Positions 9,002-17,459 of a DNA stretch of 64,000 nt are shown here, piece by piece. Within the stretch, counting starts at the first letter, position 1, and each line of letters opens with the position of its first letter. The stretch lies in assembly GCF_003096095.1 (NCBI RefSeq), contig NZ_CP015453.1:3162001-3226000 (forward strand), read 5' to 3'. Made by a program: the position numbers and the translations under genes. This stretch comes from Dietzia psychralcaliphila (GTDB lineage Bacteria; Actinomycetota; Actinomycetes; Mycobacteriales; Mycobacteriaceae). The notes beneath the pieces are model-generated. The model was not told where the DNA came from. It searched no databases and worked only from the letters and a program-made list of their open reading frames with translations.

Positions 9002-9784
9002 ATGCGACTTCGCACCCGCAATCCCCGCCGTGTCGCGATCGCCGGCCTCGCACTGGTCACCGCGGCCGCACTCACGGCCTGCACGTCGGACTCCGACGAC
9101 TCCGGGAACGGCGACGCCTCGGGCGACACCCAGACCACGGCGACCGTCGACGAGTCCGCGCCCCAGGCTCCACTCGACCAGCTGGTGCTGGCCGAGGGCG
9201 AGGCCCCCGGCGGTGGTGTCGTGCAGGTGATCGAGCCGAATCTCCTCCAGGAGGCGGTCGACAAGCTGGTCTCGGACCAGGGCAAGCAGCTCATGGAGGA
9301 CCCGGCGTGCGACAGGGTCTCCCGCCTGGAGACGGTGTCCAACTTCGCGAGCACCGACGGGCTGACCGCAGCGGTGCGGTACAAGCAGTCGGAGGAGGAC
9401 GAGACCGAGCACCGCTTCGGGATCGGCCTCGTGAGCCAGAAGCTCGACGACTTCATGGACCGCTCGCTGTACGAGGCCTGCACCACCTCGCGTAGCTCCA
9501 CGAACCCCGACGTCGAGCTCGTCATGACCGTGGCGGACGCCCCGGCGCTCGAGGGCACCGAGGGTTTCCGGGTCACCAGCGACTTCATCACCACCCGGCC
9601 GGACGGCACCCGCTCGCTGAGCCGCGCCGTCGCGATCCACGGTTTCACCCGCGACACCACCGTGAGCGTGGAGTACGCGGCCCGGGGCAACAATCCGGAT
9701 GCCGATCCGGTCCTGCCCTCCGCGGCCGGCGCCCTGGACGCCATCTACGAGGCGCAGATGGCCAAGATCGTGGTGGCCGAGTAA
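9002..9784 (+). CDS. Predicted lipoprotein, function unknown
   Basis: A 260-residue secreted protein. The N-terminus has Arg-rich start, a hydrophobic stretch (about residues 11-25) and a lipobox LTAC with Cys27, followed by a low-complexity Asp/Ser/Gly/Thr spacer (28-55), the usual layout of a membrane-anchored lipoprotein. The rest is a soluble domain without motifs I recognise; it resembles the PknH-like sensor-domain type lipoproteins of mycobacteria only in general layout. GAAGGAGA lies just ahead of the ATG, so the start is clear. It stands alone and converges on lpd. Confidence 0.75.
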   Translation: MRLRTRNPRRVAIAGLALVTAAALTACTSDSDDSGNGDASGDTQTTATVDESAPQAPLDQLVLAEGEAPGGGVVQVIEPNLLQEAVDKLVSDQGKQLMEDPACDRVSRLETVSNFASTDGLTAAVRYKQSEEDETEHRFGIGLVSQKLDDFMDRSLYEACTTSRSSTNPDVELVMTVADAPALEGTEGFRVTSDFITTRPDGTRSLSRAVAIHGFTRDTTVSVEYAARGNNPDADPVLPSAAGALDAIYEAQMAKIVVAE

Positions 9785-9835
9785 ACCGCCCCGAGCGTCG
9801 TCGACGCCCCCGAGGCGTAGACCCCAGCCATCGAA

Positions 9836-9884
9836 AAGAGCGTTCCGCGCACGTCGCCCGAGTGGCGGTGCGCGGAACGCTCTT
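9836..9884. terminator. Bidirectional terminator
   Basis: A perfect 17-base stem (9836-9852 with 9868-9884) around a 15-base loop, flanked by A-rich sequence on the left and TCTC on the right. It sits between the convergent lipoprotein and lpd genes and can serve both. Confidence 0.85.
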
Positions 9885-9922
9885 CTCGTTGACCGAGGCC
9901 AGGCCCAGCCAGGGCCGGCGGC

Positions 9923-11317
9923 CTAGAGGTTGATCATGTGGCCGCTGACGCCCTCGACTGCTTCCTTCATGGCCTCCGACAGGGTCGGGTGGGTGTGCAC
10001 GTTGCGTGCGACGTCCTCGGCGGTGAGGTCCCACATCTGCGCCAGGGTCAGCTCGGGCAGCAGCTCGGAGACGTCGGGACCGATGAGGTGCGCGCCGAGC
10101 AGTTCGCCGTGTGTCCCGTCGGCCACGACCTTGACGAACCCGACCGCGTGGCCGAGCCCGTGGGCCTTGCCGTTGGCCGAGAAGGGGAACTTGCCCACCT
10201 TGACGTCGTAACCCTCGTCGCGGGCCTGGGCCTCGGTCAGCCCGAACGAGGCCACCTGCGGCTGGCAGAAGGTGGCGCGCGGCATCATCCGGTAGTCGCC
10301 CAGCGTCTGGGTCTCGGCACCGGCCATGGTCTCGGCGGCCACGACGCCCTGCGCCTCGGCCACATGGGCCAGCTGCAGCTTGGCGGTGACGTCGCCGAGC
10401 GCGTAGATGCCCTTGACGTTGGTCCGCATGTTGTCGTCGATGGCGATGGCGCCGCGGTCGGTGAGCTCGACGCCGGTCTTGTCCAGGCCGTAGCCCTCGA
10501 CGCGGGGCGCGAACCCCACGGCCATCAGCACCTTGTCCACGGTCAGGGTCTGGGACTTGCCCTCCTCACCGTTCTTCTCGACCTCCACCTCCACCGAGTC
10601 GCCGTTGTCGGTGACCTTGGTGGTCTTGTGCCCGGTCAGGACCTTCACCCCGAGCTTCTTGTAGTGCTTGGCGATCTCCTTGGAGACCTCCTCGTCCTCG
10701 TTCGGCAGGAGGCGGTCCATGAACTCGACGATCGTGACCTCGACGCCGTAGTTGGACATGACGTACGCGAACTCCATGCCGATGGCCCCGGCGCCGACGA
10801 TCACGACCGAGTCCGGCAGCTCGCGGGAGAGGATCTGGTCCTCGTAGTCCACCACGTTCTCGCTCAACTCGATCCCGGGCAGCGTCTTGACCACCGAACC
10901 GGTCGCGATGATGCAGTTGTCGAAGGTGTACGAGGTGCCGTCGACGTCGATCGTCTTGTCGTCGGTGAACTTCCCGAAACCGTCGATCTCGGTGATCTTG
11001 TTCTTCTTCATGAGGAAGTGGACACCCTTGACGATGTTGTCCGAGACCTTGCGGCTGCGGTCGTGGGCGACCCCGTAGTCGAAGGAGACGTCACCGGAGA
11101 TCCCGAACGTCTTGGCGTCACGCAACACCGTGTTGGCGAGCTCGGCGTTGCGAAGCAGCGCCTTCGAGGGGATGCAGCCCACGTTGAGGCACACCCCACC
11201 CCAGTACTTCTCCTCGATCACGGCCACCTTGAGGCCGAGCTGCGAGGCGCGGATTGCGGCGACGTAGCCGCCGGGGCCCGCGCCGAGGACGATGAGGTCG
11301 TAATGAGTGTCAGCCAC
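9923..11317 (-). CDS. lpd: Dihydrolipoamide dehydrogenase
   Basis: The FAD-dependent E3 subunit of pyruvate and 2-oxo acid dehydrogenase complexes; in mycobacteria it also serves the peroxynitrite reductase system. The 464 residues equal mycobacterial LpdC in length. FAD motif GAGPGGY is at 13-19, the redox-active pair Cys43-Cys48 in [12 protein letters not shown], the NAD motif [11 protein letters not shown] in the middle, and HPTLSEA with the catalytic His at the C-terminus. No other complex subunit lies nearby. The gene is single, with a terminator on its downstream side. Confidence 0.96.
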   Translation of the reverse strand: MADTHYDLIVLGAGPGGYVAAIRASQLGLKVAVIEEKYWGGVCLNVGCIPSKALLRNAELANTVLRDAKTFGISGDVSFDYGVAHDRSRKVSDNIVKGVHFLMKKNKITEIDGFGKFTDDKTIDVDGTSYTFDNCIIATGSVVKTLPGIELSENVVDYEDQILSRELPDSVVIVGAGAIGMEFAYVMSNYGVEVTIVEFMDRLLPNEDEEVSKEIAKHYKKLGVKVLTGHKTTKVTDNGDSVEVEVEKNGEEGKSQTLTVDKVLMAVGFAPRVEGYGLDKTGVELTDRGAIAIDDNMRTNVKGIYALGDVTAKLQLAHVAEAQGVVAAETMAGAETQTLGDYRMMPRATFCQPQVASFGLTEAQARDEGYDVKVGKFPFSANGKAHGLGHAVGFVKVVADGTHGELLGAHLIGPDVSELLPELTLAQMWDLTAEDVARNVHTHPTLSEAMKEAVEGVSGHMINL

Positions 11318-11386
11318 GACACACAGGGTAGCGCTCCCGACGGCCGCTGAGCGGCGGAGCGGTGCGGAACTGCACCCGAAATGAGC

Positions 11387-11422
11387 GTCGCCGCCTCCTC
11401 CCGGGGGGAGGGGCGGCGACGG
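11387..11422 (-). terminator. Hairpin downstream of the 50-residue protein gene
   Basis: GTCGCCGCC-type left arm pairs with GGCGGCGAC on the right across a C/G-rich inner stem with a bulge. It lies about 20 bases after the small gene's stop and before lpd, separating the two units. Confidence 0.6.
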
Positions 11423-11440
11423 TACTCGCGTCGGGCGCGA

Positions 11441-11593
11441 TCAGGACAGGTTGCCCAGGACCGACTTGAGGGCCGTGGCGATCAGGTCGCCGATGGTCTC
11501 GGCGATCTGGTCGGTGATGTTGTCGGTGGAGCTACCGGTACCGGTGGCCTCGCCGAGGGAATCCGTGAGCGAACCGAGGCTGAGTGAACCCAT
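11441..11593 (-). CDS. 50-residue acidic amphipathic protein, PorA/PorH-like candidate
   Basis: A short gene with an independent Shine-Dalgarno (CGGAG, seven bases before the ATG at 11593) and its own terminator, which supports translation. The product begins MGSLSLGSLTDSLG, has a Ser/Thr/Gly-rich middle and ends with an amphipathic helix (about residues 22-48: ITDQIAETIGDLIATALKSV). It has no signal peptide, no Cys and no aromatic residues. Size, composition and start resemble the small channel-forming peptides described at 16430-17603, especially MGIDLGSVGELLG of one of them, but there is no diagnostic motif. I did not find a known family. Confidence 0.6.
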   Translation of the reverse strand: MGSLSLGSLTDSLGEATGTGSSTDNITDQIAETIGDLIATALKSVLGNLS

Positions 11594-11760
11594 TGTGTGT
11601 CTCCGTTTATCTAGTGCATTCCCGACGAGCTCGGGAATGGCCGGGTCATTCGACCCCTGCATGCCGCTGATGGTACTTACGCTACGGCTCGGTAACAAGA
11701 GTCTGTGGATTTCTTACACCGGGGCGCCGCCCGTCCCGCCGGTCACGGCATCATCGGGGC

Positions 11761-13920
11761 ATGACCGCATCCGCGACGCCCGACCCCTTCCTCCACCTCG
11801 AGGACGTCGACTCCGCCGGGGCCCTCGACTGGGTCCGCGAACGCAGCGACCGCACCGTGGCGGACCTGGCCTCCGGGCCGGCCGCCGAGTCCGCCTACGA
11901 ACGCGCCCTCGAGATCCTCGACGCCTCCGACCGCATCGCCTGGCCCGTCCTGCGGGGCCGATACGCCTACACCCTCTGGCGGGACGCCGATCATCCCCGC
12001 GGGCTGTGGCGCCGGGTTCCGTGGTCCGTTCTCGCGGGCGGTGCACCAGGGGTGGACCACCCCGCCTGGGAGACGCTCGTGGACGTGGACGCCCTGGCCG
12101 CCGAGGAGGGAGTGAACTGGGTCTATTCGGGAACGGTGGTGCGGCGCCCCGCCGACGACCGGGCGCTCATCCGGCTGTCCCGCGGGGGTGCGGACGCTGT
12201 GGAGGTCCGAGAGTTCGATCTGGCCGCCCGACGATTCGTCCCGGCGTCCGAGGGCGGGTTCCGATTGACCGAGGCCAAGTGCTCGGTGTCCTGGGTGGAC
12301 CGGGACACACTGCTGCTGTCCTCGCCGCTGGCCCCCGACGGTTCGGACGCCACCGAGTCCGGGTACGCCCGGTTGGCCCGGGTGTGGCGCCGCGGGACCG
12401 ACCCGCTCCAGGCTCCGGTGATCTTCGCCGGGGAACCCGAGGACGTGGCCGTGGGCGCCTCGTACGACCTCACCTCGGGCCGGTACACGGCCAGCCGCGC
12501 CCCCGACTTCCACACCTCCCAGGAGTGGTTCTGGGCTCCGGGCGTCGACCCCACGACCACGCGACCCCACCTGCTGCCGGTTCCCGAGGACTGCCGGGTG
12601 GGGTCCTGCGGGGACTGGCTGCTGCTGCGACCGCGCACCGATCTCGAGGTCTCGGGCCGTACCCACGCCGGCGGATCGATCCTGGTCCTGCCGTGGGCCG
12701 CGGTCGACGACGACCCCGCGCGTCTGCCCGAGCCGGTGGTCCTGTTCTCCCCCACCCCCTCCACCACCGTTGAGGACGTGACCTGGGGCCGGGGCCGGAT
12801 CCTGCTGACGATCCTCGACGACACCGAGTCCCGGCTCGAGGCGTTCACGATCCCCGACTCCGCGGACGGGTCGTGGGAGCCCCGACCCGTCGAGGGTCTT
12901 CCGGACCACGTCTCGGTGGACGTGCTGTCCTGCGACCGCCTGTCCGGCACCGACACGGGTGACGGTGAGGAGGGTGCCGACGACGAGCGCCCACATCCCG
13001 ACGACGCCGTCCTGGCGGTCTCCGGTCCGATCGTCCCGCCGTCGCTGGTGCTGCTGCGCGCGGACGGCACCACCACCACGCTCGGGTCCACCCCCGACCG
13101 CTTCGACACCACCGGTATCGAGGTCACCCGGCACACGGCGGTCAGTGACGACGGCACGCTGGTGCCCTACACCGTGATGCGCGGTCCCGGCCCCGACGGG
13201 CCGAGGCCGACCATCCTCTACGGCTACGGCGGGTTCGAGGTGTCCATGCGGCCCTCGTACGCGGCGTTGCGCGGGGAGCTGTGGCTCACCGGCGGGGGCG
13301 TCTACGTGGTGGCGGGGATCCGCGGTGGCGGCGAATACGGGCCCGCCTGGCACAAGGCGGCCGTCCGCGAGAACCGCCCCCGCGCGTTCGAGGACTTCGC
13401 GGCTGTCGCCCGGGACCTCGTCGACACGGGCGTGACCACACGCGATCAGCTCGGCGCGACCGGCGGGTCCAACGGCGGCCTGCTCATGGGCGTCATGCTC
13501 ACCCGGTACCCGGAGCTGTTCGGGGCGTTGGCGATCGCGGTTCCGCTCCTCGACATGCGCCGCTACCACCTGTTGCTGGCCGGGGCGTCCTGGATGGCCG
13601 AGTACGGCGACCCGGACTCCGCGGACTGGGACGACTTCCTCGGTGCGTACTCGCCGTACCAGCACGTCCGGCCCGCCTCGGAGGTCCGTTACCCGCAGGT
13701 CCTCATGACCACCTCGACCCGGGACGACCGAGTCCACCCGGGGCACGCCCGCAAGATGACGGCCGCGCTCGAGGCCGCGGGGCACGAGGTGGCGTACTAC
13801 GAGAACGTCGAGGGCGGCCACGCCGGCGCTGCCGACAACTCGCAGGAGGCCCGGAAGGCGGTCCTCACCTACGAGTTCTTCAGGCGTCGGCTACCTCGTC
13901 GTCGTCCAGTGACGGACTGA
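11761..13920 (+). CDS. Prolyl oligopeptidase family serine peptidase (S9A)
   Basis: A 719-residue peptidase with an N-terminal beta-propeller (about 80-430) and a C-terminal alpha/beta-hydrolase domain. The catalytic Ser is at 570 in TGGSNGGLL, the Asp at about 655 in STRDDRVHP and the His at 687 in EGGHAGA. Family members cut short peptides after Pro; some actinomycete members have other specificities. No signal peptide, so probably cytoplasmic. The gene is divergent from the 50-residue protein and its last 41 bases overlap the 3' end of the convergent alpha/beta hydrolase. M. tuberculosis has a homologue (Rv0457c, from memory) in the same relative place. Confidence 0.9.
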   Translation: MTASATPDPFLHLEDVDSAGALDWVRERSDRTVADLASGPAAESAYERALEILDASDRIAWPVLRGRYAYTLWRDADHPRGLWRRVPWSVLAGGAPGVDHPAWETLVDVDALAAEEGVNWVYSGTVVRRPADDRALIRLSRGGADAVEVREFDLAARRFVPASEGGFRLTEAKCSVSWVDRDTLLLSSPLAPDGSDATESGYARLARVWRRGTDPLQAPVIFAGEPEDVAVGASYDLTSGRYTASRAPDFHTSQEWFWAPGVDPTTTRPHLLPVPEDCRVGSCGDWLLLRPRTDLEVSGRTHAGGSILVLPWAAVDDDPARLPEPVVLFSPTPSTTVEDVTWGRGRILLTILDDTESRLEAFTIPDSADGSWEPRPVEGLPDHVSVDVLSCDRLSGTDTGDGEEGADDERPHPDDAVLAVSGPIVPPSLVLLRADGTTTTLGSTPDRFDTTGIEVTRHTAVSDDGTLVPYTVMRGPGPDGPRPTILYGYGGFEVSMRPSYAALRGELWLTGGGVYVVAGIRGGGEYGPAWHKAAVRENRPRAFEDFAAVARDLVDTGVTTRDQLGATGGSNGGLLMGVMLTRYPELFGALAIAVPLLDMRRYHLLLAGASWMAEYGDPDSADWDDFLGAYSPYQHVRPASEVRYPQVLMTTSTRDDRVHPGHARKMTAALEAAGHEVAYYENVEGGHAGAADNSQEARKAVLTYEFFRRRLPRRRPVTD

Positions 13921-14779
13921 GCGCCACCTCCCGGTCCATCCACGCCAGCACCCGGGCCACCACCTCGGCGGGCTTGCGCGCCCACGTGTTGTGGCCGAGC
14001 GCCTCCGGCTCCACCTCCAGGCTCGTCCGGGCGGCGGGCAGCATCGCCAGCAGGCCGCGGGCCGCGCTCTCGGGGGCGAGCGGGTCCTCGGCGATCACCA
14101 CCGACAGCGCCGGGACCGTCACGCGGGCCAGGCCTGCCCGGTAGTCGAGGTCGGCGCGCGCCGGCTGCATGGCGCCCGTGGCCGCGAGGCGGGACCAGTC
14201 GCTGATGCGGTCGGCCGGGATCCTGCCGCTCGCGCCGAAGAACTGTCCCGGCACGTGCCCCGCCAACCAGCCGATGGCGGGGAGCAGGATCGCGCCCAGG
14301 CGCAGGCGCCGGCCCACTCGCCGGGGATATCCGCGGTGAAACGGGGACTGCGCCGCCACCGCCACCAGGCCCACCACGCGGGGATCGTGCCGCGCCAGGT
14401 GATAGACCCCGATCTGGGCGCCCATGCTGTGGCCCAGAAGCACCACGCGCCGCACCCCGAGCTCGCGCTGGATCGCGTCCAACGCCAGCGGGACGTCCTC
14501 GGCGGCGCTCTCGTGGTATCCCGCCGCTCCCCCGCCGCGGCCGATGCGGTGGGTGCTCTCGCCCTGCCCCCGCAGCTCTGTGATCGCCACGTCCACCCCC
14601 CGGGCGGCGAGCGCCCGGGCCAGCGGGAGGTAGTACCGGGCGCCGACGGCGATGCCGGGCAGGACCAGGACGGCGGGTCTGCCGGAGTCCCGCGCATCGG
14701 CTTCCACGATCAACAGTGGGCTCGTGCTGCCGTCCGCGTGCCGGAGTTCGATCCGGTGGGGGTCGTCGGTCTTGGTCAT
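13880..14779 (-). CDS. Alpha/beta-fold hydrolase
   Basis: A 299-residue hydrolase of the serine-esterase/lysophospholipase type. The nucleophile elbow GHSMG has Ser118; an oxyanion-loop region LPGIAVGARYY lies at 40-50, and the C-terminal His is in ALGHNTWARKP. Substrate unknown. The frame is open from 14891, but the ATG at 14779 begins where the fold begins; no strong Shine-Dalgarno is seen. Its C-terminal coding end overlaps the prolyl oligopeptidase gene tail to tail by 41 bases, so both ends are under double constraint. Confidence 0.8.
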   Translation of the reverse strand: MTKTDDPHRIELRHADGSTSPLLIVEADARDSGRPAVLVLPGIAVGARYYLPLARALAARGVDVAITELRGQGESTHRIGRGGGAAGYHESAAEDVPLALDAIQRELGVRRVVLLGHSMGAQIGVYHLARHDPRVVGLVAVAAQSPFHRGYPRRVGRRLRLGAILLPAIGWLAGHVPGQFFGASGRIPADRISDWSRLAATGAMQPARADLDYRAGLARVTVPALSVVIAEDPLAPESAARGLLAMLPAARTSLEVEPEALGHNTWARKPAEVVARVLAWMDREVALSPSLDDDEVADA

Positions 14780-14874
14780 GTGTACAGGATGCCGCAGCCC
14801 CCTGCCCGATCCGCACTCGACCCGACCCCTCCGCACGCCGCCGCCCATCTCCACGCCGCTGCCCGCCCGACGAC

Positions 14875-14915
14875 GACGGACCCCGCCCCACGCATGTGGT
14901 GGGACGGGGTCCGTC
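14875..14915 (-). terminator. Terminator of the mycolyltransferase gene
   Basis: GACGGACCCCG (14875-14885) pairs perfectly with CGGGGTCCGTC (14905-14915), with further inner pairing around CGCATG. It lies 38 bases past the mycolyltransferase stop. Confidence 0.8.
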
Positions 14916-14952
14916 GGAGCCGGGACCGGAGAGGGGCCCTCGCGTCAGCCGA

Positions 14953-16062
14953 TCAGATCGGGCCGTAACGCGCGTTCATCGCCTGGGCCATCATCGGCCA
15001 GGACTGCTTGAGGTCGTCCTCCCAGTAGCCCCACGAGTGCGTGCCGTTGGGCGCGAAGTCGAACTGGGCCGGGATCTGCAGCTCACCGAATCGGCGGGCC
15101 AGGTTGGCCGTGCAGTACTGCGTGGCCGCCTCGATGATTCCGCCGACGATCGCCTGGTTGGCGAGTGCCGGGATGCTGTTGCGCAGACGCCAGTTCTCCA
15201 GGGACTCGTGCGGGCCGGGCAGGCCGTTGCCGGTGGAGATGAACATGGCCGGCAGGGTGCCGTTGTCGCGCTGGGCGACGAACTTGTGCGCCTGGGCGAC
15301 CGGGTCGTTGGCCACCCAGCCCGGACCCGGGTACGGGCCCCACATGTTGTCGAGGTTGGCGCCACCACGCATGCCGGTGACGATGTTGATGAACTGGTAG
15401 CCGATCGGGGTCGACGTCTCGGCACAGCCGGAGTACGACCCGATGGCCTGGAAGCGGCCCGGGTGGTTCTGGGCGATCGTCAGGACCGACGTGGCGGTCA
15501 TCGAGATCGCGGCGAGGCTGCGCTTGCGGTTCTGGTAGTTGCCGCCGTATCGGCCCTCGAAGAGGTTCGGGAGCTCCTGGGCGAGGTAGGTCTCGAACGC
15601 CATCGGGCGGTCGGTCTCGCGGGCGTAGCGGGTCTGGACGTTGGGATCGTGACGCTGCCAGTCCGTGTAGTAGGAGAAGGCACCACCGATCGGGGTGACG
15701 GTCCATACGTCCTTGTCGGCCATGAAGGCCTTGACGTCGGACTGCGCCTGCCAGGTGGCGGAGTCCTCGCCGCCGCCGGCGCCGTTGACCAGGTAGAGGA
15801 CCGGCGCGCCGGCGTTGCCGTCACGCGGGCGCTGCACGATGTTGGGAACCTCGATGGCCATCTTGTCCGACCACACCGACACGATCAGTCGACCGTCGGG
15901 GAGCTGGGTCTCGACGACCTTGTTCTGGGCCGTGGCCTTGGAGTACTGGATGCTGCCACCCTGGGCCTGGGCCGTGCCCGTGGCAACGACGGGGACCATG
16001 GCCGCGGCGATGGCCGCGGCAGCGACCTTGGTGCCCAACCGGCCGCTCTTGACTGAACGCAT
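14953..16062 (-). CDS. Secreted mycolyltransferase, antigen 85/esterase D family
   Basis: Mycolyltransferases move mycolic acids between trehalose esters, arabinogalactan and, for some corynebacterial members, small outer-membrane proteins. The 369-residue precursor has a signal peptide (Arg/Lys-rich start, hydrophobic 13-29, cleavage after AQA at 31-33). The mature alpha/beta hydrolase keeps the nucleophile Ser187 in AAISMTATS and the His342 in GTHSWGYWE, as in antigen 85. The ATG at 16062 is chosen because the signal peptide starts there; AAGG lies 11 bases upstream. It is transcribed alone, with terminators on both sides, next to the PorA/PorH-like genes. I infer that it could be the enzyme that acylates those peptides (as MytC does in C. 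glutamicum), but trehalose or cell-wall mycolylation is equally possible. Confidence 0.9.
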   Translation of the reverse strand: MRSVKSGRLGTKVAAAAIAAAMVPVVATGTAQAQGGSIQYSKATAQNKVVETQLPDGRLIVSVWSDKMAIEVPNIVQRPRDGNAGAPVLYLVNGAGGGEDSATWQAQSDVKAFMADKDVWTVTPIGGAFSYYTDWQRHDPNVQTRYARETDRPMAFETYLAQELPNLFEGRYGGNYQNRKRSLAAISMTATSVLTIAQNHPGRFQAIGSYSGCAETSTPIGYQFINIVTGMRGGANLDNMWGPYPGPGWVANDPVAQAHKFVAQRDNGTLPAMFISTGNGLPGPHESLENWRLRNSIPALANQAIVGGIIEAATQYCTANLARRFGELQIPAQFDFAPNGTHSWGYWEDDLKQSWPMMAQAMNARYGPI

Positions 16063-16381
16063 ATTCCGACGCCTTACCTTCTCGTTGTTCACAGACGGAC
16101 CCGGGCAGACCCTCGCTTGAAAGCTAACCCGATTCCCAGTAGTCACACAAGTCCCACTAAGCACAGCTTTTACTCAAGCATGCGTGCAGGACCGAGTCTT
16201 GCGCCCGCCGGGCACCCTCCGAGGATTCCATACCCGGGTGGCCCGCAGGTAACCGCGGAACCGCCCTTGCGGCTCACGTCAACATTATCGACGCTACCCG
16301 GCCGCCCGTTACCGATATGAACAAATCCCGATACACACTCCACAGGGCGGGTGCGGGCACCACGCCGGACGGGGTACGAGA
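16063..16381. other. Gene-free upstream region of the mycolyltransferase
   Basis: About 320 bases with no convincing gene. The part from 16120 to 16200 is clearly less GC-rich than its surroundings and should hold the mycolyltransferase promoter; I could not fix -10 or -35 boxes. Nothing else was recognised. Confidence 0.5.
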
Positions 16382-16410
16382 AAGGGCCCCGGGCGTGGCC
16401 CGGAGCCCTT
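16382..16410 (-). terminator. Terminator of the first cassette
   Basis: A 13-base stem with one mismatch and a three-base loop. Read on the minus strand it ends in GGGCCCTTTCTC, a short U tract. It lies 20 bases after the stop of the gene at 16430-16591. Confidence 0.8.
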
Positions 16411-16429
16411 CCTCGTGCAGCCGTACGAC

Positions 16430-16591
16430 TCAGGCCATGAAGCCGGCGTCGAAGGCCTCCTGGAAGTCACCGCCGGCGAAGTAGCCGATGCCCTTGACGA
16501 CGTTGTTGACGGCGCCGAGCAGTCCGCCCGCGAGGTCAACGAGACCCTTCGGGCCGAGCAGCTCGCCGACAGAACCGAGATCGATACCCAT
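16430..16591 (-). CDS. PorA-like 53-residue peptide, cassette 1
   Basis: A tiny gene with AGGAG six bases before the ATG and a terminator right after its stop. The product (MGIDLGSVGELLGPKG at the start) has Gly/Leu/Val-rich amphipathic stretches and ends YFAGGDFQEAFDAGFMA. Twelve of those last 17 residues are identical in the paralogue at 17256-17411. There is no signal peptide and no Cys, as in corynebacterial PorA and PorH, which form hetero-oligomeric channels in the mycolic-acid outer membrane and carry O-linked mycolate. The locus, between a mycolyltransferase and groEL2, is where I remember porA/porH in C. glutamicum. Assignment to the A type rests on gene order and is tentative. Confidence 0.75.
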   Translation of the reverse strand: MGIDLGSVGELLGPKGLVDLAGGLLGAVNNVVKGIGYFAGGDFQEAFDAGFMA

Positions 16592-16681
16592 GCTGTACTC
16601 CTAGAGAGGTGTGGTCCGGACAGATCCGGGCCGAAGTTGTTTTTCGGGGGGTCGGCTGCTTTACGCCGCAACCGGGGCGTT

Positions 16682-16699
16682 GGCCGTAGCGCTACGGCC
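16682..16699 (-). promoter_or_regulatory. Perfect 18-base palindrome between the two cassette-1 genes
   Basis: GGCCGTAGC/GCTACGGCC lies nine bases after the stop of the upstream small gene and about 90 bases before the start of the downstream one. In RNA it would form a stem that could partly terminate transcription or protect the upstream message from 3' decay. Cassette 2 has only 48 bases between its genes and no such element. Confidence 0.5.
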
Positions 16700-16708
16700 G
16701 GAAGCCGA

Positions 16709-16864
16709 TCAGAGAACGTCGACGTCGCCGCCGCCGAGGCTGCCGAGCGCGCCCAGCGCGTCGAGGGTGCCCTCACCCGTGAGCGAACCCGTGAAGCTGA
16801 CGGCTCCGTCGATGAGGTTCTTGACCGCGGTGAGCGCGGCGCTGATGGCGCTGAAGTCAGGCAT
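16709..16864 (-). CDS. PorH-like 51-residue peptide, cassette 1
   Basis: Preceded by GGGAG six bases before the ATG. The product starts MPDFSAISAAL, has an amphipathic helix and the block FTGSLTGEG at 24-32, and ends in a Gly/Asp-rich tail. Without gaps, 15 of 47 positions match the paralogue at 17460-17603, including MPDF, Ser8 and FTGSL-GEG. No signal peptide, no Cys. It is the upstream gene of cassette 1. By analogy with corynebacterial PorH it would be a subunit of an outer-membrane channel exported without a classical signal; the conserved Thr/Ser in FTGSL are possible mycolate attachment sites. This is inference from size, context and duplication. Confidence 0.75.
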   Translation of the reverse strand: MPDFSAISAALTAVKNLIDGAVSFTGSLTGEGTLDALGALGSLGGGDVDVL

Positions 16865-17179
16865 GTGTATCTCCCTTTGAAAGTGGTGCCCCGGCTCATG
16901 GGGCCAGGGTCAGCGTAATCTGAGTGGACCCGAAGTCAATTGTGACCTCGGTCTCGGTGGCGACCGGGGGACGCGAAGCCCGCTCAGAGCATCCATCGTG
17001 ACCCAGATCACTGGATGCAAGGAAACCCTAGCACCTTGATCTGCCTGCGCAAATACTATTGAGTCATCGACTTAATCAGGCGCATTAACTTTCCCTCACC
17101 AAGTCCGGGGTCCGTCGATGTCGCCTGGTCACCTCTAGGTCGATAAACATTCATCTAGACAAGCGCCCACAACACAGCG
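16865..17179 (-). promoter_or_regulatory. Cassette 1 upstream region with a CRP/GlxR-type site
   Basis: About 315 bases without a gene, AT-richer than the rest of the window (16980-17160). GTGA-N6-TCAC at 16998-17011 is the inner palindrome of the CRP/GlxR consensus, 134 bases upstream of the cassette-1 start codon, a reasonable place for cAMP-dependent control. Long A/T-containing stretches near 17040-17100 probably include the promoter. The -10 box was not fixed. Confidence 0.45.
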
Positions 17180-17215
17180 GTGCGGCCCGCGCGAGGGAGA
17201 TCGCGCGGGCCGCAC
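17180..17215 (-). terminator. Terminator of the second cassette
   Basis: A perfect 15-base stem (17180-17194 with 17201-17215) with a six-base loop, 41 bases past the stop of the gene at 17256. It separates the two cassettes into independent transcripts. Confidence 0.85.
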
Positions 17216-17255
17216 TCGGGTCGCCGAGGGCATGGCCGCCCCCGGCTAGCTCGGG

Positions 17256-17411
17256 TCACATCATGAAGCCGCCGGTGAAGGCTTCGTCGAAATCGCCTCC
17301 GGTGAAGTAGGCCAGACCGGAGAACAGGTCTCCGAAGGCGCCGAGGAAGTCGTTGACATAGCCGAGGGCGCCGCTGACGCCGGCGAGGGATCCGAACTCG
17401 GGGAAGAACAT
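17256..17411 (-). CDS. PorA-like 51-residue peptide, cassette 2
   Basis: TAGGAG lies six bases before the ATG. The product starts MFFPEFGSLAGVSG and is rich in Phe and Gly, with an amphipathic central helix, and ends YFTGGDFDEAFTGGFMM, the same C-terminal block as cassette 1. It has no signal peptide or Cys. It follows the PorH-like gene at 48 bases and is probably cotranscribed, followed by a strong terminator. It is more aromatic than its cassette-1 paralogue (eight Phe and two Tyr), so the two copies have diverged in the presumed membrane-facing part while keeping the tail. Confidence 0.75.
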   Translation of the reverse strand: MFFPEFGSLAGVSGALGYVNDFLGAFGDLFSGLAYFTGGDFDEAFTGGFMM

Positions 17412-17459
17412 GGTGTGCTCCTAGGTCTGCTGGGTGGGTATCCGGGTGATGGGCTGGCG

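Noticed and set aside
9836-9884. Small structured RNA
   Set aside because: A single long stem between two convergent genes is better explained as a shared terminator.
12123-13157. 344-codon frame on the minus strand inside the prolyl oligopeptidase gene
   Set aside because: High-G+C antisense shadow; low-complexity Ser/Arg product, while the plus strand has the full catalytic triad.
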